From Thiodiazotropha sp037384425 (GTDB taxonomy: Bacteria > Pseudomonadota > Gammaproteobacteria > Chromatiales > Chromatiaceae): a stretch of 64,000 nt of DNA. The first letter of the stretch is position 1; every line of letters begins with the position of its first letter. Below are positions 1 through 10,214 of this stretch, one piece after another. The position numbers were made by a program, and so were the translations under genes. Where the stretch lies: contig JARROA010000032.1 of assembly GCA_037384425.1 (NCBI GenBank), positions 30,948 to 94,947 of the forward strand, written 5' to 3'. A model generated the notes under the pieces. It had not been told where the DNA came from. It saw only the letters and a program-made list of their open reading frames with translations, and ran no database searches.

Positions 1-2056
1 CCAGGCGATCTCGGTCTTATCCACGCCAAGGCCGAGATCGTCCAGCATGGCCGGCCAGATAGGAGCCGGGTCAAGCAGCTGGAGCGCCTCTCCGGAGACG
101 ATATCCAGCCGGTAGCCGGGATGATTCCGATCGACTGACGCCAGGGCGGCGGCCTCCAGCTCGATGGCCGCCTGTCCCTCGTAGCTGATCGACTGACGGC
201 AGATCCCCAGCAGGCCCGCCACGGCGTCGAAGAGACGACCGCAGGAGCTGCTTGCGGGCGAGTTGCTCCGAGAGCCAGTGCACGGCCTCGAGCCGGCCCC
301 ACTCCGCCTCGACCCGCGCCCAGCCGAAACTGGCCAGGAGCTGACTGTAGGTATTGCGCCAGGGCTGAAGTATCGCCTGGGTCCCGCCCGGCAGCGGCGT
401 CGGCCGCAATGCAGCGAGACGCCGAAAGTCGGCATAGTCGGCGAGCAGGAACTCGCCGCCCCAGACAGTGCCGTCTACGCCGTACCCGGAACCATCCAAG
501 GCGATCCCCAGCACCGGTCCCACGTTCAACGGCCAACCGTTCTCCGCCAGTACGCTGGCGATATGGGCATGGTGATGCTGCACCGTGATCAGCGGCAGCT
601 GCAACTGCTGCGCCAGCTCGCGGGCATGGTGGGTGGAACGGTAGTTGGGATGGAGATCGGCCACCAGCGCCTGCGGCCGGTGTGCATAGAGTTCCCGATA
701 GAGGGTCAGATTCCGCAGGTAATCCTGGTAGGAGATGAGGTTCTCAAGATCCCCCAGATGCTGGGACAGGATGGCCTCTCCCCGCTTGAGCAGGCAGAAG
801 GTGTTCTTCAACTCGCCACCCAGGGCCAGCAGTGGTGGTGCCGCTTCAAAGCCCTCCGGCAGTGTGAGCGGCGCAGGCGCATAGCCGCGTGCCCGTCGCA
901 GCACCCTCGGCGCCCGATCCATGATACGTGCCACCGAGTCGTCTACCCGGTTGATGATCTCGCGATCGTGCAGCAGAAAGAGGTCGGCCAGGGGCTGCAG
1001 CCGGGACGCCGCCTCCGTGTTGTCGATGCACTGGGGCTCCTCCACCCGATTACCGCTGGTCATCACCAAGGGCCGATCCCATTCACTCAACAGCAGGTGA
1101 TGCAACGGGGTGTAGGGCAGCATGAAGCCGAGACTGACCTGAGCAGGGGCGACACTCTGGGCCAGGGATGGGTTGTGCAGCCGATCCAGCAGCACGATGG
1201 GAGCCGCCGACGACTTCAGCAAGACCGCTTCCTCATCAGTCACCCGACAGTAGCGTTCGACCACCTCCAGATCCCTTGCCATGAGGGCGAAGGGCTTGTG
1301 AAACCGGCCCTTGCGACTACGCAGCCGACTGACCGCCGCCTCGTCGGTGGCGTCACAGGCGAGGTGGAAACCGCCGATGCCCTTGAGCGCCAGAATCCGG
1401 CCCTGCTCCAGCTGCTCGCAGGCGATCTGGATCGCATCCCGTCCCGGCGATAGCGGCCAGGCTTTCCCCTCTGCATCGGCCAGCCAGAGACGGGGACCAC
1501 AGAGCGGACAGGCGTTGGGTTGGGCGTGGAAGCGGCGATCGGCCGGATCGCCGTATTCGGTCTCACAGGCGGGGCACATGGGGAAATGGCGCATGCTGGT
1601 GTTGGCGCGATCGTACGGGATGCGTTCCACAATGCTGAGCCGCGGACCGCAGTGGGTGCAGTTGGTAAACGGATAGCGGTAACGACGGTCGGCCGGATCG
1701 TCGATCTCGCGCAGGCAGTCGGGACAGACGGCGGCGTCGGGCACCACGCCGGTACGCACCTCGCCGCTGCGACTGGCACGGATATGAAACTCACCACCCG
1801 TCGGCGCCTGCTCGCTGGATTGGCGCTCGATGGCATCGATACGGGCCAGCGGCGGCGCCTCGTCAGCCAGGCGCCGGCAGAACTCATCGAGCTGGGACGA
1901 GGTCCCCGCCACCAACATCTCGACCCCCTGACTGTCGTTCCAGACCTCCCCGATCAGGCCGCACTCCCGAGCCAGCCGCCACACCGTGGGACGGAACCCG
2001 ACCCCCTGCACCAGCCCCCGCACCCGGATACGCTGTGCAACAGCCGCTTCAGCCAT
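1..2056 (-). CDS. hypF: HypF carbamoyltransferase, frameshifted near the C-terminus and cut by the window edge
   Basis: HypF makes the carbamoyl-adenylate and transfers it to HypE, supplying the cyanide ligands of NiFe hydrogenases. The frame starting at 2056 shows the family layout: an N-terminal acylphosphatase domain (VQGVGFRP, about residues 16-23), paired zinc fingers (CPDC, CTHC, CPAC, CPLC, about residues 112-185), a YrdC-like domain, and a Kae1-like domain with HHHAH near residue 490. That frame becomes meaningless after about position 250. The expected C-terminus (SSCGRLFDAVAGLLGIC, later YEGQAAIELEAAAL) continues in another reverse frame from about 250 down to base 1 and runs off the window. 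One indel at about 240-260 therefore breaks the gene. It may be a real mutation or a sequencing error. Identity is secure; functionality is not. Confidence 0.88.
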
Positions 2057-2219
2057 GACCGCTCTCCGTGCCGGTGAACCGAAATATCAAGTGATGCATG
2101 TGTTGTGACTCGTTCAAGCGTCTATCGGCCATCAGGTTGTGTGGCGGCCCTGGCAGTGTCGCAGAGTTTGCCCAGGTGTCAAAATAGCGGCCGAGTTCAT
2201 CCGCCCAGGGCGCCCGAAT

Positions 2220-4439
2220 ATGACCACCACCCCAGACACAGCGAGCCAACTGGCCATTGCGCTGCAACAGACGGCCCGACAGTATCGCCACCGGCGGCTG
2301 CTGCTGTTCTGCGGCGAGCCCGCAGCCTGTCGGCAGCAGGCACATCAGGTGGCGACGGCCCTGGCGCCGAGCCATGTGCTATGGGTCGGTGAAGAGGCGC
2401 CGGCGCAGATCGAGAGCGTGCGCAATCCCCAGGCCCGCGAACGCCTGGGCAGTGAACTCGATCTGCTGGTCTACGATGCCTTCTGCGGCTTCGATCCCGA
2501 CGCCTTCGGCGCTCTGGGAGGTACGGTTCGCGGGGGTGGACTGCTGATGCTGCTGGCGCCGCCGCTGGAGCGTTGGCACGACTATCCCGATCCGGAGCGA
2601 CAGCGCATCGTCGTCGCCGGCTACCGGCCCGAGCAGGTGAGCGGTAACTTCCTGCGACGCCTGGGGCAGATGCTGGCCAACGATCCCTGGGTCGTCCGGA
2701 TCGATTGCGGACAGGCTCTGCCGACACCCCGAACGCCCATCGGCAGCCCCGCCGCTCATGCTCTTCAGTCCGGAGACTGTCTGACCCGGGACCAGCAACT
2801 GGCGGTCGAAGCCATTTTGCGGGTGGTCAAGGGACATCGGCGGCGTCCCCTGGTGATCAGCTCGGACCGGGGGCGCGGCAAATCCTCCGCCATGGGTATA
2901 GCCGCCGCCCGTTTGTTGCGCGAAAAGCCCTGTCGCCTGCTGGTGACCGCGCCTCGCCGCAGCGCCGTGGACGCCCTCTTCACTCAAGCAGAGCGTCTTC
3001 TGCCCGGGGTCGAATCGACGCAGGGGGAGCTTCGCTATGGGGGAGGCAGCCTCGCCTACTCGGCGCCGGACCACCTGCTGGCCGAGCCCCGGCAGGGCGA
3101 CCTGCTGCTGGTGGACGAGGCGGCCGCCATCCCCACGGCCCTGTTGCAAGCGCTGCTCGAACACTACCCGCGCATCGTCTTCGCCACCACCCTGCACGGC
3201 TACGAGGGTACCGGCCGCGGCTTTGCCCTACGCTTCAGGAACCATCTCGATCAGCAGACCCCGCAATGGCGGGAGCTGCGTCTGGAGACACCAGTCCGCT
3301 GGGCCGACGACGACCCGCTGGAGCCCCTGCTCTTCCGGCTGCTGGGTCTGGATGCCAGTCCGGCGGACGACGCCGAAGTGAGATCAGCCACTGCCGACAA
3401 CGTGGAGACGCTGCAACCCGGCACCAGCAGGCTGGCCGCCAACGAATCCCTGCTGCGGCAGCTGTTCGGCCTGCTGGTGCTGGCCCACTACCGCACCACG
3501 CCCCTCGATTTCCGTCTGCTGCTGGACGCACCCAATCTGCGGACGCTGCTGCTGTGCCATCAGGATCGGGTCGTCGGCGTTGCCCTGCTGTCCAGCGAGG
3601 GGCAGTTCGATGCCGATCTCGCGCAGCAGATCTGGGCCGGAACACGCAGGCCCAAAGGCCATTTGATGGCGCAGTCATTGGCCGCCCATGTGGGAATCGC
3701 CTCGGCCCCGTCGCAGAAGGGGCTGCGCATCGTACGTCTTGCCATTCACCCGGCCGTACAACGGCGGGGGCTGGGCAGCCTATTGCTGGATCGGATCTTC
3801 GCCTATGCGCAGGAGGCCGGCTATGACTATCTGGGGACCAGCTTCGGAGTCTCGGAGGCGCTGTTCGATTTCTGGTCCCGCAACCGCCTGGCCCCGGTAC
3901 GTCTGGGTCTGCGCACCGGCACCAGCAGCGGGGACCATTCGGTCCTGATGATCGCCCCCTTGAGCCACCCGGGCGCCGCGCTGGCGCAACAGGCGGGAAA
4001 GCGTTTCGCACGACAGCTGCCCGCGCTGCTGGAGGATCCCTTGCGCGATCTCGAGGCCGGAATCAGCTGTCGGCTGTTGGCCGTCTCAGGAGCCGGTGAC
4101 GCGCTCACCCTGGACCAGGACGACTGGTCCGATCTGGCCGGCTTCGCCTTCGCCCATCGTGGTTACGAAACCAGCCTTTCCGCGATCGAAAAGCTGGGGC
4201 TCAAAGGTGTCTGCGACAGTGAATTGAGCCGACCGGAGCGGGAACTGCTGGTGTGGCGTGTGCTGCAGAAACGGCCCTGGGACGCATGTGCACGGCTCAG
4301 CGGGCTGAGCGGACGCGCCGCCTTGGAAGAGCGCCTGCGCGCCATCATGGCACGCCTGTTTCGGCAATTCGCTGACGCACCGGCGAGAACATTGATTCCG
4401 TGGGACGATCCGTCTGCAGAGAGACCGCACTCAGCCTGA
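2220..4439 (+). CDS. tmcA: tRNA(Met) cytidine acetyltransferase TmcA
   Basis: TmcA forms N4-acetylcytidine at the wobble base (C34) of elongator tRNA-Met, using acetyl-CoA and ATP. The product is 739 residues from the ATG at 2220. It has an N-terminal DUF1726-like domain and a helicase-type ATPase core with Walker A SDRGRGKSS near residue 216 and a LLLVDEAAAIP motif near 297. A GNAT acetyltransferase domain (VRLAIHPAVQRRGLGS) lies near 504, and a C-terminal tRNA-binding region ends the protein. An in-frame GTG at 2139 would add 27 residues that do not look like the family, so I prefer 2220, although its ribosome-binding site is weak. It is transcribed divergently from hypF, and the next gene converges on its 3' end. 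Confidence 0.95.
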   Translation: MTTTPDTASQLAIALQQTARQYRHRRLLLFCGEPAACRQQAHQVATALAPSHVLWVGEEAPAQIESVRNPQARERLGSELDLLVYDAFCGFDPDAFGALGGTVRGGGLLMLLAPPLERWHDYPDPERQRIVVAGYRPEQVSGNFLRRLGQMLANDPWVVRIDCGQALPTPRTPIGSPAAHALQSGDCLTRDQQLAVEAILRVVKGHRRRPLVISSDRGRGKSSAMGIAAARLLREKPCRLLVTAPRRSAVDALFTQAERLLPGVESTQGELRYGGGSLAYSAPDHLLAEPRQGDLLLVDEAAAIPTALLQALLEHYPRIVFATTLHGYEGTGRGFALRFRNHLDQQTPQWRELRLETPVRWADDDPLEPLLFRLLGLDASPADDAEVRSATADNVETLQPGTSRLAANESLLRQLFGLLVLAHYRTTPLDFRLLLDAPNLRTLLLCHQDRVVGVALLSSEGQFDADLAQQIWAGTRRPKGHLMAQSLAAHVGIASAPSQKGLRIVRLAIHPAVQRRGLGSLLLDRIFAYAQEAGYDYLGTSFGVSEALFDFWSRNRLAPVRLGLRTGTSSGDHSVLMIAPLSHPGAALAQQAGKRFARQLPALLEDPLRDLEAGISCRLLAVSGAGDALTLDQDDWSDLAGFAFAHRGYETSLSAIEKLGLKGVCDSELSRPERELLVWRVLQKRPWDACARLSGLSGRAALEERLRAIMARLFRQFADAPARTLIPWDDPSAERPHSA

Positions 4440-4463
4440 GCCGTCCTCCACTGCCCCTGCTGA

Positions 4464-6200
4464 TCATGGCGTCAGACCGCCATCATCCAGATAGTGGACC
4501 TCCACCGGTTTACCCTTCTTGTGCTGCCTCGGCCAGAGTGCATAGCGGCCGGCACGGAACGCTTCGCCCGACAAGCGGTTGACCAGCCCGATCCCCTCTT
4601 CTGAAAGCGTCAACACCGGCAGTCTGCGGCCTGTACCGTCAACGCGAATCCGCTCACCCTGCTCCAGTTGCCGGGCGATCCACGCTGGCGTCTTGCGACT
4701 GAGCAGGCTGTAGTGGCAGTAGTCCCACAACAGCCACTCGCCCAGTTCAGGCAGCTGCGGGAGTCGTTCCGCCACGAAACCGCTCACCCGCTCGAACAGG
4801 GTGTCAGGTTGGAGGTTATCCCTCGCCAAACCGACCCCCGCCTCCTGCAACAGGCTATCGAAACAGTGCGAGACGCTGCCTGCGAAGATCCCGCTCACCA
4901 GCCCTGCCAGGGTGATGCGCAGGTAGCCGCTGTTCCAGAGCCGCTCCAACAGCTCCGCATAGCGCTTGAAACGGGCCATTTCGCTGAAGCTCAACAGGGG
5001 ATGACTGAGCACTTCATAGGGCGGCGACCTGTCCCATCGATAGCCGAGCGCATCCGCTTGCTCGCGCAGCGGCGTTCCCGGCAGCAGCTTGAGTGTGCCC
5101 AGCTGGAGGTGGTCGGGAAACAGCACGAAGACCCGGTCCAGGGAATCGGCGCAAAGGGCGGCGTCCTCGCCAGGCAGACCGACGATGAGATCGAGGTGTA
5201 CCGGGTGGCGATGCATCGCCACCAGCTGGCGGATGTTGTCGAGGGCCTTGGGCACCACCATCTGTCGATCGATGGCCTGCAACACCGGCTGTTGCAGGCT
5301 CTGCAGTCCGATCTCGAACTGGAACTTGCCGGCGTCCGCACGCCGGAAGATCGTCATTGCCTCCTCGGATATCCGGTCCGGATTCAGCTCCAGATGAAAG
5401 CGCAGTCCGGGGGGCGTCGCGGCAAATCGCTCCAACAGTTTCTGGGTACGCGCCTTGCCGAGGTGAAAACTGCGGTCGAGCAATTTCACGGTCTTGTTGC
5501 GCAGTCCCTCCAACACCTTCAGATCGGCTTCGATGCGCTGCATCGTTAACGCCCGCAACCGATCGCTGGCACTGGTGCAGAAACTGCAGCGGAAGGGGCA
5601 GCCGCGCGAGGTCTCCCAATAGACCAGCGGCTTGTCAAAGGTGTGCTCAGCCGAAGCGAAAGGTGAAGGGATCGCCTCCGCCGGCAGCGTTGTAACGGGA
5701 TTGGAGACGATGTGCGCAGCGCTTCTATAATGCAGTCCTGAGACGTCCTCGAGCGAACCCTGGCGATAGCGCAAACATCGCACCAGGTCTCGGAAGGCGG
5801 CCTCCCCTTCACCCTCCACCACATAGTCGACGCAGGCCTGAGTCTGCAGCAGTTCGTGCCCGCGAGGGCCGGCCTCGGGACCGCCAAGCACGATGCGACA
5901 GTCAGGCAGCAGTTGTTTCAGCAGTTCGGCCAGCCGCAGCGAAGCCTGGATGTTCCATAGATAGGTGGAAAAACCGACAAGACCGGGCTGGAACTCAAAC
6001 AGACGCTCAAGCAAGGCCTGATGGCTGGCATTCGCCAGGGCCTCAAAGCAGCGGATATCAGCATGGAACGGCTCTGTCGCCGAGAATGCCCGTATCGACT
6101 GCAGGGCCAGCGAGCTGTGGCTGTATCCGGCATGCAGACTCACCAGGGCGATATTGCCCGTCTTTCTCTCGTTTTCAACAGGCGCTTCGATGGGCATCAC
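4464..6200 (-). CDS. B12-binding domain radical SAM protein (DUF4080 type)
   Basis: This 578-residue protein has an N-terminal cobalamin-binding-like Rossmann domain (ALVSLHAGYSHSSLALQSI, then VLGGPEAG). A radical SAM domain follows with the iron-sulfur motif CPFRCSFC (CxxxCxxC) near residues 201-208. A C-terminal region of the DUF4080 type completes it. Proteins of this layout are common in gammaproteobacteria, but no substrate is established that I know of. The cluster-binding cysteines are intact, so it should be catalytically competent. It is transcribed convergently with tmcA and divergently from the TviB-like gene; a link to tmcA is not supported beyond proximity. Start: ATG at 6200, with a second ATG directly after it at 6197. 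Confidence 0.85.
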   Translation of the reverse strand: MMPIEAPVENERKTGNIALVSLHAGYSHSSLALQSIRAFSATEPFHADIRCFEALANASHQALLERLFEFQPGLVGFSTYLWNIQASLRLAELLKQLLPDCRIVLGGPEAGPRGHELLQTQACVDYVVEGEGEAAFRDLVRCLRYRQGSLEDVSGLHYRSAAHIVSNPVTTLPAEAIPSPFASAEHTFDKPLVYWETSRGCPFRCSFCTSASDRLRALTMQRIEADLKVLEGLRNKTVKLLDRSFHLGKARTQKLLERFAATPPGLRFHLELNPDRISEEAMTIFRRADAGKFQFEIGLQSLQQPVLQAIDRQMVVPKALDNIRQLVAMHRHPVHLDLIVGLPGEDAALCADSLDRVFVLFPDHLQLGTLKLLPGTPLREQADALGYRWDRSPPYEVLSHPLLSFSEMARFKRYAELLERLWNSGYLRITLAGLVSGIFAGSVSHCFDSLLQEAGVGLARDNLQPDTLFERVSGFVAERLPQLPELGEWLLWDYCHYSLLSRKTPAWIARQLEQGERIRVDGTGRRLPVLTLSEEGIGLVNRLSGEAFRAGRYALWPRQHKKGKPVEVHYLDDGGLTP

Positions 6201-6433
6201 GGGTGTCGTCCGGCAATTATGGTCGAGGCAGGATGATCATCTAAACGTAAATCACGCGACGGTGTAAACCCATGAAGGATGTTCCTGGAATGCAATGCGA
6301 AATCTCTCGATTTAGCCCGGCCGCCACGTTATGATTTCCCCCTTCGTTATGCGTCGTGCAAGCCCAAACACTCAAGTTTCGGGGTGAACATGACGCTAGT
6401 CTCAAGCTCTACCCCTCTCAGGAAGGATGTGTA

Positions 6434-7711
6434 ATGTTTGATCTTGGTAATGTGCGGATTGGTGTCATCGGCCTCGGCTATGTCGGCCTGCCACTGGCAG
6501 TGGAGTTCGGCAAGAAGTACCCGACGCTTGGCTTCGATATCAATCAGCCGCGCGTTGAGGAATTGCGCTCCGGTCAGGACAGTTCGCTGGAGGTGGATCC
6601 GGAGGAACTGCAGGCGGTTCCCCACCTGACCTACACCACCGATCCTGAAGCGTTGAAGGAGTGCAACGTCTTCATAGTCACGGTGCCCACACCGATCGAT
6701 CAGCACAAACAGCCCGACCTGAGTCCGCTGGTCAAAGCCAGTGAGACCCTGGGCAAGATCATCAAGCCCGGAGACATCGCGATCTATGAATCGACCGTCT
6801 ATCCGGGCGCCACGGAGGAGGACTGCGTACCCGTCATCGAGTCGGTTTCGGGTCTGGTCTTCAACAAGGACTTCTACGTCGGTTACAGCCCCGAGCGCAT
6901 CAATCCCGGCGACAAGGAGCATCGACTGGTCAATATCAAGAAAGTCACCTCCGGCTCGACACCGGAAGTGGCCGACTTCGTCGATGCCCTCTACAACAGC
7001 ATCCTGATCAACGGCACCCACAAGGCCAGCAGCATCAAGGTCGCCGAGGCCTCGAAGGTGATCGAAAACACCCAGCGCGACGTCAATATCGCGCTGATCA
7101 ACGAACTGGCCCAGATCTTCAACCGGCTCGGCATCGACACCACCGAAGTACTGGAAGCGGCCGGCAGCAAGTGGAACTTCCTGCCTTTCAGGCCCGGCCT
7201 GGTGGGTGGTCACTGTATCGGTGTCGATCCCTATTATCTCTCACACAAGGCACAGGCCACCGGCTATCAGCCCGAGATCATTCTCGCCTGTCGCCGCCTC
7301 TCGGACAGCATGGGCGCCTATGTGGTCTACACCGTGGTCAAGCTGATGCTCAAGCGCGGTGTAGTGTCTGGCAACAGCAAGGTGCTGGTGATGGGCCTCA
7401 CCTTCAAGGAGAACTGCCCCGACCTGCGTAATACCCGCGTGGTGGATATCGTGGCCGAGCTCGAGGATTACGGCGCCAGCGTGGACGTCTACGACCCCTG
7501 GGTCAACGCCCGGGAGGCCGAACATGAATACGGTATCGTGCCGATCGATAGCCTGAATGATAACCACTATGATGCCGTCATCCTGGCGGTGGCGCACCGG
7601 GAGTTCATCGAAATGGGGGCGGAGAAGATCCGTGCCCTGTGCAAACCCGAAGGCATCCTTTACGACGTCAAGAACATCCTGCCCAAGGATACCGTGGACG
7701 GCAGGCTCTGA
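6434..7711 (+). CDS. tviB: UDP-N-acetylglucosamine 6-dehydrogenase, TviB/WbpA family
   Basis: The product is 425 residues, an NAD-dependent UDP-sugar 6-dehydrogenase. The Rossmann motif GLGYVGLP is near residue 11. The catalytic cysteine sits in GGHCIGVDPYYL near residue 260, and the C-terminal UDP-binding domain (MGLTFKENCPDLRNTR) is complete. The overall pattern matches the Vi-antigen TviB/WbpA group, which oxidises UDP-GlcNAc or UDP-GalNAc, better than UDP-glucose dehydrogenase. The longer reading frame opens at 6356. I chose the ATG at 6434 because AGGAAGGA lies just upstream and the family N-terminus begins there. The next gene, a UDP-hexuronate epimerase, follows about 50 bp later, so the pair probably makes an activated uronic acid for surface polysaccharide. 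Confidence 0.9.
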   Translation: MFDLGNVRIGVIGLGYVGLPLAVEFGKKYPTLGFDINQPRVEELRSGQDSSLEVDPEELQAVPHLTYTTDPEALKECNVFIVTVPTPIDQHKQPDLSPLVKASETLGKIIKPGDIAIYESTVYPGATEEDCVPVIESVSGLVFNKDFYVGYSPERINPGDKEHRLVNIKKVTSGSTPEVADFVDALYNSILINGTHKASSIKVAEASKVIENTQRDVNIALINELAQIFNRLGIDTTEVLEAAGSKWNFLPFRPGLVGGHCIGVDPYYLSHKAQATGYQPEIILACRRLSDSMGAYVVYTVVKLMLKRGVVSGNSKVLVMGLTFKENCPDLRNTRVVDIVAELEDYGASVDVYDPWVNAREAEHEYGIVPIDSLNDNHYDAVILAVAHREFIEMGAEKIRALCKPEGILYDVKNILPKDTVDGRL

Positions 7712-7760
7712 ATCCTGACGAATCACTGGCGGCAGATTAGGACCACGAAGACTCAAGACC

Positions 7761-8786
7761 ATGCGAGTACTCATCACCGGCGGCGCCGGTTTCATTGGCT
7801 CGGCCCTTGCCATTCGTCTGCTCGATCGCGGCGACGAGGTGGTCAGTATCGACTGCCTCAACGATTACTATGACGTTGAGCTGAAGAAAGCGCGCCTGGC
7901 GCGTACCCTCGACCACGAAAACTTCACCGATCTCAGGCTCGAACTCGAGGACCGGGAAGGCATGGCCCAGGCCTTTGCCCGCTATCAGCCCCAGCGGGTG
8001 GTGAATCTCGCCGCCCAGGCCGGCGTCCGCTACTCCATCGATAACCCGCTAGCCTATGTGGACTCCAACCTGCTGGGGTTCGGACATATCCTGGAGGGCT
8101 GCCGCAGGCATGGTGTGGAGCATCTGGTCTACGCCTCCAGCAGCTCGGTCTACGGCGCCAACACCTCCATGCCCTTCTCGGTGCACGACAACGTGGACCA
8201 CCCATTGAGCCTCTACGCCGCGACCAAGAAGGCCAATGAGCTGATGGCACATACCTACAGCCACCTCTATCGCCTGCCGACCACCGGTCTGCGCTTCTTC
8301 ACCGTCTACGGTCCCTGGAGCCGACCCGACATGGCGATGCTCAAGTTCGCCCACAAGATCATGCGCGGCGAAGCGATCGACGTCTACAACTACGGCAAGC
8401 ACCGTCGCGACTTCACCTATATCGACGATATCGTCGAGGGGGTGATCCGGGTGCTCGACCGTATCCCCGAGCCCGATCCGGATTGGAGCGGGGACCATCC
8501 CGATCCCGCCAGCAGCACGGCACCCTATCGGCTCTACAACATCGGCAGTAATCAGCCGGTCGAACTGATGCGCTATATCGAGGCCCTGGAACAGAGCCTG
8601 GGCAGGAAAGCGGAACTCAACATGCTTCCGCTGCAGGATGGCGACATGGTTGCCACCTATGCGGATGTGGACGCCTTGATTAGGGATACCGGCTACAAAC
8701 CCGCCACCTCCCTCGAAGTCGGTGTAAAGCACTTTGCCGACTGGTTCCTGAAATTTTACGATTACAACCGAGGAAGTGCGGACTAA
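7761..8786 (+). CDS. NAD-dependent UDP-hexuronate 4-epimerase (UDP-glucuronate epimerase-like)
   Basis: This 341-residue extended short-chain dehydrogenase/epimerase has the NAD motif GGAGFIGS at residues 7-14. The substrate loop is LAAQAGVRYSIDNP, the catalytic serine cluster is YASSSSVYG, and the YAATKK catalytic pair is near residue 152. Family relatives such as LpsL/Cap1J interconvert UDP-glucuronate and UDP-galacturonate. Behind a TviB-like dehydrogenase it might instead act on N-acetyl hexuronates, as TviC does; sequence alone does not settle this. It is co-directional with the preceding gene and probably in the same transcript. No glycosyltransferase or export gene is adjacent, so this two-gene unit must serve a pathway encoded elsewhere. 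Confidence 0.88.
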   Translation: MRVLITGGAGFIGSALAIRLLDRGDEVVSIDCLNDYYDVELKKARLARTLDHENFTDLRLELEDREGMAQAFARYQPQRVVNLAAQAGVRYSIDNPLAYVDSNLLGFGHILEGCRRHGVEHLVYASSSSVYGANTSMPFSVHDNVDHPLSLYAATKKANELMAHTYSHLYRLPTTGLRFFTVYGPWSRPDMAMLKFAHKIMRGEAIDVYNYGKHRRDFTYIDDIVEGVIRVLDRIPEPDPDWSGDHPDPASSTAPYRLYNIGSNQPVELMRYIEALEQSLGRKAELNMLPLQDGDMVATYADVDALIRDTGYKPATSLEVGVKHFADWFLKFYDYNRGSAD

Positions 8787-8824
8787 AACCAATCGTTGTG
8801 TAACTCCTGCTCCGGTAAAGGGTA

Positions 8825-8896
8825 ACCTGGATGGAGCGAAGCTAAATCCAGGACAAGACACAGCTCTCCCGGATTCCGCTTCGCTCCATCCGGGCT
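8825..8896. repeat. Dispersed palindromic repeat, family A, two inverted units
   Basis: Two inverted copies of a unit built around GGATGGAGCGAAGC and GCTTCGCTCCATCC sit about 30 bp apart. The same two-unit arrangement recurs at 63227-63305, and a diverged single unit is at 30204-30237. All three are strictly intergenic, like REP/BIME-type elements. Confidence 0.8.
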
Positions 8897-9087
8897 GCAG
8901 GCTGCTCTCCAGACCCGTCAGATTCGTCTACTCCGAACGGTAGTGGCCGATTGAAGGATTCCCGAAGTCACACCCTCCCTGGATCCGACATCAGCCGACC
9001 TTGGCAACGCCACCGAGTTTCTCAGGATAAACAGCAGGAATCGCGTCGCCGCGGACCACCGTAAAATAGATGGGGAAGGATGAGATG

Positions 9088-9144
9088 GAAAAAAACAGGC
9101 GAGGACCGGACTCTGGAGGCATGGAGAGTTCGCGAGTCCTCGCC
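9088..9144 (-). terminator. Rho-independent terminator for the rdgC transcript
   Basis: Read leftward, GGCGAGGAC pairs with GTCCTCGCC, with an inner AACTCT/AGAGTC-type stem inside. The hairpin is followed by TGTTTTTTTCC. The outer stem has 9 perfect base pairs. It lies about 150 bp past the rdgC stop, so it would end that transcript. Confidence 0.75.
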
Positions 9145-9293
9145 TAGACTAGCGCTTAACACGGAAACGACCAACCGTGAGCGTGGTGTAAGCCTATCGG
9201 CTGCCCCCGAGCGATTCATTGACTCAGGTCAATAAACCATGACTTTGGATGGGTTATTCGCCATCGTACCGCATTGAAGCGGCATCAAGCCGC

Positions 9294-10214
9294 CTATTTG
9301 TCTTCCGATTCCATCACCGCCCCGCCGAAGATCTCCAGCAGACGCGGTATGAAGCGGCGGAACTCCAGGGTCATCAGACTGAAGTGGGCATCGAAGTCCT
9401 GGGCCGCATTTTCTGTCTGATAGTCAGCCGCCTCCTCCTGGATCAGATCCAGAAACCGCAGGCGTTTCAAAGCCATATCCGACTCGATCAGACAGGAGAG
9501 ACGCTCTTCCCAGGCAATCGCCAGCTTCACCACATCCTTGCCGGCATCCAGATGGGCGATCATCTCGTCCGCCGTCAGATCCTGGCCTTTGCAGCGCAGT
9601 ATGCCGGGGTCCTCCGTGCGCTCCTTCAGCTCGCAGCTGTCGAGCAGTTCGAATCCCTCGTGGCGATTCGGCCTACGCAGCCATTCGGTCATCACGAAGC
9701 TGGGCGCCAGCTTCACTTCAAGGGGCTTGACCGGCAGGCTGCCCAGGGTCTCCCGCAGAAAGGAGATCAGCGCTTCCGCCTTGCCTGCACTGGCGGCATC
9801 GACCAGTATCCAGCCCTGCTGTTTGTCGATCATGGCGTACTGGGTGGAGAAGCGGCTGAAGGCCTTCGGCAGCAACTGCTGGAAGACCTCCTCCTTCAGT
9901 TCACTGCGCTCCTTGCGGCCCAGCTTGCGTCCCGCCTCCGTCTCCAGGGCGGCGGCCTTGTCATCGACGATTTCGTTCACCACCGCCGGTGGCAACAGTT
10001 TTTCCTCCTGCCGGGCGCAGATCATCTGGCAACCGAGGAGTTCATGCACCAGGGTCTCGCCCTGCCGCCCCAGGGGTTCGAACCAGCCGTACGCCAGCGC
10101 ATCGTGGCTGCCGCAGGCCTGGAAGCGTTTCTGCTGCAGCCGGTTTTCCAGCGCTTCGGCGGTGAGATTGAAGGGTTGTTGCAGAAGATAGAGACGCAGG
10201 TTCTTGAACCACAT
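9294..10214 (-). CDS. rdgC: Recombination-associated protein RdgC
   Basis: RdgC is a ring-forming, non-specific DNA-binding protein that limits RecA activity and is widespread in beta- and gammaproteobacteria. The product is 306 residues, close to the E. coli length of 303. It begins with the typical MWFKNLRLYLLQQPF, and SRFSTQYAMIDKQQGWILVD and LAIAWEERLSCLIESD also fit the family. The reading frame stays open upstream to 10289, but the ATG at 10214 matches the family start. It stands alone, converging with the epimerase gene and diverging from the amrA-like gene. The strong hairpin at 9088-9144 would terminate it. Confidence 0.95.
   Translation of the reverse strand: MWFKNLRLYLLQQPFNLTAEALENRLQQKRFQACGSHDALAYGWFEPLGRQGETLVHELLGCQMICARQEEKLLPPAVVNEIVDDKAAALETEAGRKLGRKERSELKEEVFQQLLPKAFSRFSTQYAMIDKQQGWILVDAASAGKAEALISFLRETLGSLPVKPLEVKLAPSFVMTEWLRRPNRHEGFELLDSCELKERTEDPGILRCKGQDLTADEMIAHLDAGKDVVKLAIAWEERLSCLIESDMALKRLRFLDLIQEEAADYQTENAAQDFDAHFSLMTLEFRRFIPRLLEIFGGAVMESEDK

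Larger units (their letters stand above)
8787..9293. other. Gene-poor convergent intergenic region
   Basis: No convincing coding sequence lies in this 507-bp stretch between two convergent genes. It holds a compound palindromic repeat at 8825-8896, a strong leftward terminator at 9088-9144, and a TTGAC-N4-GTCAA dyad at 9219-9232. The open frame at 9022-9219 lacks a ribosome-binding site and has no recognisable domain. Confidence 0.6.

Noticed and set aside
263..1453. 396-residue reading frame on the plus strand over hypF
   Set aside because: It is the antisense of hypF in GC-rich DNA, with biased composition and no domain.
9219..9232. FNR/CRP-like box TTGACTCAGGTCAA
   Set aside because: It lies between two convergent genes with no promoter target on either side, so it is probably a chance dyad.
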